Source: Hyphomicrobiales bacterium
GTDB lineage: Bacteria > Pseudomonadota > Alphaproteobacteria > Rhizobiales > Rhizobiaceae
Assembly: GCA_900468285.1 (NCBI GenBank)
Contig: UBTF01000006.1
Span: forward strand, 186,001 to 250,000
DNA length: 64,000 bases
Reading direction: 5' to 3'
How positions within the stretch are numbered: position 1 is the stretch's first letter; each line of letters opens with the position of its first letter. A program made the translations under genes and the position numbers. Shown here piece by piece: positions 59,435 through 64,000 of this stretch. The notes beneath the pieces were generated by a model. The model was not told the origin of the DNA, ran no database searches, and worked only from the letters and a program-made list of their open reading frames with translations.

Positions 59435-59461
59435 AAACGATTGAAATCATTTCAATCGTTT
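59435..59461. promoter_or_regulatory. 27-bp perfect palindrome upstream of fbaB
   Basis: Left arm AAACGATTGAAAT (59435-59447), central C, right arm ATTTCAATCGTTT (59449-59461): 13-bp perfect arms, 78 bp upstream of the fbaB start. AT-rich, no T tract and no stop-coupled position, so it reads as an operator for a dimeric regulator rather than a terminator. Confidence 0.65.
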
Positions 59462-59547
59462 GAAACTTTAGAAAATCTTTAAACGCTTTAAATTGGAGAG
59501 CGGGTGGAACGCCAAGCGTAACATGCAGCGTGGAAGAGCCGGCGAGC

Positions 59548-59640
59548 ATATTCGTCATGCTCGAGCTTGTCCCGCGCATCTGAAACGTCGCGTCTTCGAA
59601 GGGGGAGGATATCCTTGGCAGGGGCCCAAGGATGACGTCG
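59548..59640. repeat. RIME-like intergenic element
   Basis: The interval contains TTCGTCATGCTCGAGCTTG near 59551 and CCCAAGGATGACGTCG near 59625, inverted partial complements that recall rhizobial intergenic mosaic elements (CGTCAT...CTTG...CAAG...ATGACG). It lies between pgk and fbaB. The match is by pattern and partial; the two arms have several mismatches. Confidence 0.45.
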
Positions 59641-59651
59641 AGGATAGGGCA

Positions 59652-59676
59652 TCTGAGGCGGGCGAGCCGCCTCAGA
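59652..59676 (-). terminator. Strong hairpin after pgk
   Basis: TCTGAGGCGG (59652-59661), loop GCGAG, CCGCCTCAGA (59667-59676): perfect 10-bp GC-rich stem, 13 bp beyond the pgk stop codon. There is no T tract, so it may be a Rho-independent terminator of the weak kind or a stabilising 3' hairpin. Confidence 0.55.
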
Positions 59677-59688
59677 CAAATTTCCGCA

Positions 59689-60891
59689 TTACTTCTGTTC
59701 GTTGAGGATTGCCACGCCGGGCAGGACCTTGCCTTCCATCCACTCCAGGAAGGCGCCGCCTGCGGTGGAGATGTAGGTGAAGTCCTGCGTGACGCCAGCA
59801 TGGTTGAGCGCTGCGACCGTATCGCCACCACCGGCGACCGAAACGAGCTTGCCGGACTTGGTGCATTCGGCGGCGTGCTGGGCAGCGGCAACGGTTGCCT
59901 TGTCGAAGGGTGCGATTTCGAAGGCGCCGAGCGGGCCGTTCCAGACCAGCGTTTCGGCGCGCGAAATCCAGCCTTTGATGGCTTCGACCGATTTCGGACC
60001 GACATCGAGCACCATCGCATCGTCAGGGATGGCATTGATGTCGACGACTTCGTTGTCCGCATTCGCCTTGAACTCGCGGGCGACAACGCCGTCTTCCGGC
60101 AGGACGATGGCGCAGCCGGCGGTCGCGGCCTCGATCATGATCTGCTTGGCTGTTTCGGCCAGATCATGCTCGCAGAGCGACTTGCCGACATGGGTGCCGC
60201 GTGCGGCGAGGAAGGTGTTGGCCATGCCGCCGCCGATGACGAGAGCATCGACCTTCTTCACGAGGTTCATCAACAGATCGATCTTGCTGGAAACCTTGGC
60301 GCCGCCGACGATGGCAACGACCGGGCGAGCCGGTGCGCCGAGGCCCTTTTCCAGCGCCTCAAGCTCGGCCTGCATGGTGCGACCGGCATAGGCTGGCAGG
60401 TGGCGGGCAAGGCCTTCCGTCGATGCGTGAGCGCGGTGAGCGGCAGAGAAGGCATCGTTGACATAGATATCGCCGTTCTTGGCGAGTTCTGCGACGAAGG
60501 CGGTGTCGTTCTTTTCTTCGCCCTTTTGGAAGCGGGTGTTTTCCAGAAGAAGGACATCGCCGTCTGCCATCTTGGCGATGGCATCGGCTGCAACCGGGCC
60601 GATGCAATCAGCGGCAAAATGGACGGTGAGGCCGAAAACCTCTTCTGTCGCTGAAACGATCTGCGACAGCGACATATCCGCGACCGGCTCACCCTTCGGG
60701 CGGCCGAAATGGGCCAGCAGAATGACTTTCGCGCCCTTCTTCGACAATTCGAGAATGGTGGGCGCTACGCGCTCGATGCGGGTCTTGTCTGTAACCTTGC
60801 CGTCAGCAACCGGCACGTTGAGATCAACGCGGACGAGGACGCGCTTTCCGGAGATGTCGGTGAGGTGATCGAGGGTCTTGAAGGCGGGCAT
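59689..60891 (-). CDS. pgk: Phosphoglycerate kinase
   Basis: Makes ATP from 1,3-bisphosphoglycerate. The 400-residue protein has the substrate block [16 protein letters not shown] and AHFGRPKGE, plus the C-terminal nucleotide region [11 protein letters not shown] and [16 protein letters not shown] lies upstream at good spacing. It precedes fbaB on the same strand with a 331-bp gap containing a hairpin, a RIME-like element and a palindrome. Confidence 0.97.
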   Translation of the reverse strand: MPAFKTLDHLTDISGKRVLVRVDLNVPVADGKVTDKTRIERVAPTILELSKKGAKVILLAHFGRPKGEPVADMSLSQIVSATEEVFGLTVHFAADCIGPVAADAIAKMADGDVLLLENTRFQKGEEKNDTAFVAELAKNGDIYVNDAFSAAHRAHASTEGLARHLPAYAGRTMQAELEALEKGLGAPARPVVAIVGGAKVSSKIDLLMNLVKKVDALVIGGGMANTFLAARGTHVGKSLCEHDLAETAKQIMIEAATAGCAIVLPEDGVVAREFKANADNEVVDINAIPDDAMVLDVGPKSVEAIKGWISRAETLVWNGPLGAFEIAPFDKATVAAAQHAAECTKSGKLVSVAGGGDTVAALNHAGVTQDFTYISTAGGAFLEWMEGKVLPGVAILNEQK

Positions 60892-60966
60892 ATATCGATC
60901 CTGATATCGTTGAACGGAATGGCTTCGCGGGCGACCATACTATGCCTGACCGGCGGTGCAAGTCGC

Positions 60967-62838
60967 TCAGCGATCATTTTCTCCACGCGAAGTCGTGTCC
61001 TTTGGTGCTGGTATCGTGTTACCGGCGGCGGCTGCCTTGTCGCGCCGTCGCTGCGCCAGATATTGCCGCGTGCGGGCGACGATGTCTTTGAGGCTGATGA
61101 AGACCGGCAGGGCCATGGCAGGCTCGACCGGCTCCAGCGAGATGCCGACACTTGATATGGCGTGGTTCTCATCGAGATCGCGCACAATGAGAATGAGCGA
61201 GCCAAGCCGGACGCGATCGGCATATTCCGCCTTGCCACCCAGACGGCTCTGGATGAGTTCCGAGACGGTCAAGGTCATTTCCTGCTGCGTCAGCAGACCG
61301 GGGCCGTAGGAGGCATCCAGTTCCTTTGCCGGTCCGTGCGGGGAGATGGCGAATGTGCCGAAAATATCCTCGTCATCCTTGGTGACGGGTTTGGCGCTGG
61401 CAAACAGGCGGTCCAGCAGGCGGGCGTAGCTCGGCATGACAAAGAGATAGACGAGATCGTTTTCGCGCAGGCGGCCGGCATATTGATAGCGGATGGATTT
61501 GCCATCGCGCACGACGAGCGAGGGCATGGCCCAGCGCGGGATGCGCTCACCCTGAAGCACGGCGCTGCCCTTGGCGACGCGGTAGGAGATGAGCTCGTGG
61601 TTGGCGGTGCCGGGCAGGTCCACCTCCAGCTTGTCGACATCGCCCATGCGCGGCGGCACGATGAGGCCCAGGCGCGTGGCGACGGGCTTGATGGTCCAGC
61701 CCTGCAGCAGCAGAGAGACGAGAACGATGATGAAGGCGGCGTTGAAATAGGTTTCCGCACCATCCAACCCGCCAAGTGCGGGCAGGATGGCAAGCAGGAT
61801 GGAAACCGCGCCACGCAGGCCGACCCATGCGACGAAGGTGGTTTCCTGCTGGGTATAGTTGAAGGGCATGAGGCTGAGCCAGACGGCGAGCGGTCTGGCA
61901 ACAAAGATCAGGAACAGTCCGAGCAGCACCGCAGGCACGATGATGGCGGGGAATTGCGACGGCGTGGCCAGCAGGCCGAGCATCAGGAACATGATGATCT
62001 GCGCCAGCCATGTCATGCCCTCATGGAAGCGGCGAATGGCACCCTTGGCGAAAATCTTGCGATTACCTGCCACGATGCCCGCGACATAAACTGCGAGGAA
62101 GCCGCTTCCATGCAGCGCGCCGGTGAAGGAAAAGACCAACAGGGCGAGTGCCAGCACGAGGATGGGCACCAGCCCGCGATCCACCTGAAAGCGGTTGACG
62201 ACACTGACAATCATGATGCCGCCGAGAAGGCCGAAGATGACGCCAAGGCCCATTTCCTGGATGAAGAGCAGCAGGAAACTCACGTCTATCCCCGCCAGCC
62301 CCTGGCCCTTGGATACGACCTCGACAAGTGCAATGGTAAGGAAGATGGCCATCGGATCGTTGGTGCCGGATTCGACCTCCAGCGTCGAACGGACCTGATC
62401 GCGAATGTGGATACCGCCGATGCGCAGCAGGAAGAAGACGGCGGCCGCATCGGTGGATGCAACGATGGAGCCGAGCAACAGGCCTTCCAGCCAGGAGAGC
62501 CCGAGCAGGAGGGCGGCAGCACCGGCAAAGAAGACCGATGTCAGGACCACGCCGACGGTTGCCAGCGAAAGGGAGGGCCCTGCTGACAGCCTGAAAGACT
62601 GGATGGAGGTGCCAAATCCGGAATCAAACAGGATTACGGCGAGCACGAGCGAGCCCAGCATATAGGCGAGCGGATTGTTGCTGAAATGAATGCCCAGCCC
62701 ATCTGTGCCAGCGGCAAGGCCGATCATAAGGAAAAGAAGCAGCAGCGGAGCGCCGAAACGATAGGCGATGAGACTGGAAAATGCGGCAACGAGAACGAGG
62801 ACGGTGGCGACCAGCAGCAATATATAGAATGATTCCAC
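60967..62838 (-). CDS. K+/H+ antiporter, NhaP2/CvrA family
   Basis: A 623-residue inner-membrane antiporter of the CPA1 group. About 12 membrane helices cover residues 1-395 with the ion-binding block TLEVESGTNDPMAIFLTIAL and the conserved WVGLRGAVSILLAI. Residues about 405-490 form an RCK_C domain and the end (about 515-600) a CorC/HlyC-type domain, the NhaP2 layout. Start GTG 62838 is preferred because AAGGG is seven bases away, whereas ATG 62844 lies almost on top of it. It is transcribed toward pgk, 75 bp away. Confidence 0.88.
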   Translation of the reverse strand: MESFYILLLVATVLVLVAAFSSLIAYRFGAPLLLLFLMIGLAAGTDGLGIHFSNNPLAYMLGSLVLAVILFDSGFGTSIQSFRLSAGPSLSLATVGVVLTSVFFAGAAALLLGLSWLEGLLLGSIVASTDAAAVFFLLRIGGIHIRDQVRSTLEVESGTNDPMAIFLTIALVEVVSKGQGLAGIDVSFLLLFIQEMGLGVIFGLLGGIMIVSVVNRFQVDRGLVPILVLALALLVFSFTGALHGSGFLAVYVAGIVAGNRKIFAKGAIRRFHEGMTWLAQIIMFLMLGLLATPSQFPAIIVPAVLLGLFLIFVARPLAVWLSLMPFNYTQQETTFVAWVGLRGAVSILLAILPALGGLDGAETYFNAAFIIVLVSLLLQGWTIKPVATRLGLIVPPRMGDVDKLEVDLPGTANHELISYRVAKGSAVLQGERIPRWAMPSLVVRDGKSIRYQYAGRLRENDLVYLFVMPSYARLLDRLFASAKPVTKDDEDIFGTFAISPHGPAKELDASYGPGLLTQQEMTLTVSELIQSRLGGKAEYADRVRLGSLILIVRDLDENHAISSVGISLEPVEPAMALPVFISLKDIVARTRQYLAQRRRDKAAAAGNTIPAPKDTTSRGENDR

Positions 62839-63358
62839 GCACATGCCCTTTCATGACGGTCACCGCAAGAGATGCTCCCGCGCGTCAGCAGTCAATGCGC
62901 CACGTTTTGGACGGCCGCGGCGCAGGGTTTCGCGCAGCGGACAGGGCAAGGCGAGGTGTATCGAATGATACGGCAGGGCACGGTTCTACTGAGATGAGAC
63001 CGAATCCTTGATAATGATTGTTCCGAATGAAAGTGGACAAGAGCAAGGCGGAGAAGACGAAAAGGAGTCGGGCGACTGACAAAGCTCTTTTCAAGGCCTA
63101 TGTTTTTCTGTCGACATTTCGGACTTAAGCCCAAATTCCACTTCGCCGTGCTGCGGAGCAGCGGAGTCCCTTCCTATCAAAGGCTTGATCGCAGCGTATG
63201 CAGCATGATGGGCAAGATATTTGGTCGTTTAGCCGCCAACTCTAACACTTCCATCACCTGAGTTTAGACTGCCTTCCAGGGGAACTTTTCACGGATTCGG
63301 CATGTAGGATTTAATCGTGTCGCATGGTATGGTATCTCCACTCATTAAAAGGTGCGCC
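62839..63358. other. 520-bp gap between the antiporter and parD
   Basis: No gene with a ribosome site was found. It contains a GATAATGAT sequence (about 63009-63017) resembling half a Fur box, and the parD promoter region. Nothing else stood out. Confidence 0.5.
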
Positions 63359-63637
63359 ATGCGAACGACGAAATCACTGAGTGTGACACTGCCTTTCGAA
63401 ATGGCAGAAATGGTGAAAGCCAAAGTAGCCTCTGGGGAATACGCAACGGAAAGCGAAGTCATAAGGGATGGATTGCGCACACTAGCCGCCCGCGATGCTG
63501 CGGTGGACCGCTGGTTGAAGGAAGACGTCGCTGCTGCTTACGACGCGCACAAGATCAATCCCGGAAGAGCTGCAGAACTCGGCAAAGTGTTGGAGCGGCT
63601 TGGCCGTCGTTTCGATGAGGTTGATAACGAAGCGTGA
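63359..63637 (+). CDS. parD: ParD-type antitoxin (CopG/ribbon-helix-helix)
   Basis: A 92-residue antitoxin: an N-terminal ribbon-helix-helix MRTTKSLSVTLPFEMAEMVK and the ParD block ASGEYATESEVIRDGLRTLA, then an acidic, helical toxin-binding end. Start 63359 has AAAAGG upstream; an in-frame start 42 bp upstream is less good. It is followed directly by the toxin gene (TGATG overlap). Confidence 0.9.
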   Translation: MRTTKSLSVTLPFEMAEMVKAKVASGEYATESEVIRDGLRTLAARDAAVDRWLKEDVAAAYDAHKINPGRAAELGKVLERLGRRFDEVDNEA

Positions 63638-63945
63638 TGAAGCGTTACGACGTCAGACTATCTCCAGACGCAGAAAATGACCTCGTTGAAATCTATCGAT
63701 ATGTTAGCACCACATCCCGGTCCCAGACGGTGGCGAGGCAATATCTGGATCGCATCACATCCTGCCTGACATCGTTCGAAACGTTTCCAGAGCGCGGTAG
63801 CTTGCGCGATGATGTTCGCCAAGGTCTACGTGTCGTGGGTTTTGAGCGAAAGATCAGTGTTGCCTTCGTTGTGGAAGGTGACTGCGTCACCATTCTGCGG
63901 ATTGCCCAGAATGGACGGCAGTTGGGCCTGACCGATAACGGTTGA
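63637..63945 (+). CDS. parE: ParE-type toxin (RelE/ParE fold)
   Basis: A 102-residue toxin with VRLSPDAENDLVEIYRYVS, the FERGSLRDDV-like loop FPERGSLRDDVRQGLRVV, and the C-terminal strand VTILRIAQNGRQL. ParE toxins poison DNA gyrase. Start ATG 63637 overlaps the parD stop by one base. It is the last gene in the window; the final 55 bases after it hold nothing recognised. Confidence 0.9.
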   Translation: MKRYDVRLSPDAENDLVEIYRYVSTTSRSQTVARQYLDRITSCLTSFETFPERGSLRDDVRQGLRVVGFERKISVAFVVEGDCVTILRIAQNGRQLGLTDNG

Positions 63946-64000
63946 TGGACCATTCCAAGGGTTATCGATGCCTTGAAACATAACAACACCCCAAAACACA

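Noticed and set aside
61162-62586. 474-codon plus-strand frame opposite the K+/H+ antiporter
   Set aside because: Very hydrophilic low-quality product, the usual complement of a membrane-protein gene.
63009-63017. GATAATGAT, resembling half of a Fur box
   Set aside because: Only a half-site, not close to any gene start, and rhizobia mostly use RirA and Irr for iron control.

Overview
The window is a dense stretch of alphaproteobacterial core chromosome, most like Rhizobiaceae (Agrobacterium/Rhizobium/Sinorhizobium group). The case rests on gene content: homospermidine synthase, an Omp10 lipoprotein, GapR (DUF2312), RcdA (DUF1465), DUF1036/DUF1244/DUF1192/DUF465 proteins, a cysteine-free ribosomal protein L31, the pyk/DUF1036/N-formylglutamate amidohydrolase/DUF1244/GapR cluster, a pgk-fbaB pair, RIME-like intergenic repeats and CtrA-type TTAA-N7-TTAA boxes. 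Genus cannot be fixed from the sequence alone. No rRNA, tRNA, prophage, insertion sequence or CRISPR array was seen.

Layout. 0-11 kb: cut SPFH/stomatin gene, hemH, a secreted 5'-nucleotidase with a LysM tail, omp10, homospermidine synthase, a PAS-GGDEF diguanylate cyclase, a class IV aminotransferase, oligoendopeptidase F and an NtrC-like regulator. 11-16 kb: a DUF882 (M15-type) envelope protein and a 734-residue protein built wholly of octapeptide repeats. 16-25 kb: pyruvate kinase, DUF1036, N-formylglutamate amidohydrolase, DUF1244, gapR, an alpha/beta hydrolase, a heat-shock-promoter-driven hsp20, a bile-acid-symporter-family carrier with a divergent LysR regulator, and a threonine aldolase. 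25-32 kb: gltB and gltD (glutamate synthase) separated by a vapBC toxin-antitoxin pair with its own operator. 32-44 kb: DUF1349, GNAT, an SGNH hydrolase, MltB-type transglycosylase, galU, an outer-membrane barrel, a low-GC orphan, the KpsF/KdsD isomerase, a TPR protein, rpmJ, purE-purK and two divergent DUF465 genes. 44-54 kb: TauE/SafE carrier, ThiE-like/Sel1/IMPase cluster, a MotA-like/OmpA-like pair, an FAD dehydrogenase and an ABC exporter. 54-64 kb: rpmE, rcdA with a probable small RNA and two CtrA boxes, DUF1192-MFS, a membrane-linked XRE regulator, fbaB, pgk, a K+/H+ antiporter and a parDE pair.

Functional threads: nitrogen assimilation (gltBD), lower glycolysis (fbaB, pgk, pyk), purine synthesis (purEK), envelope and peptidoglycan work (transglycosylase, DUF882, SGNH hydrolase, LysM nucleotidase, Omp10, OmpA/MotA pair, KdsD, GalU), polyamine synthesis, and CtrA cell-cycle control around rcdA. 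The signals most worth a second look are the octapeptide-repeat protein, the CtrA/small-RNA/rcdA arrangement, the vapBC insertion inside gltBD, the 27-bp palindrome in front of fbaB and the low-GC orphan behind its own CtrA box.
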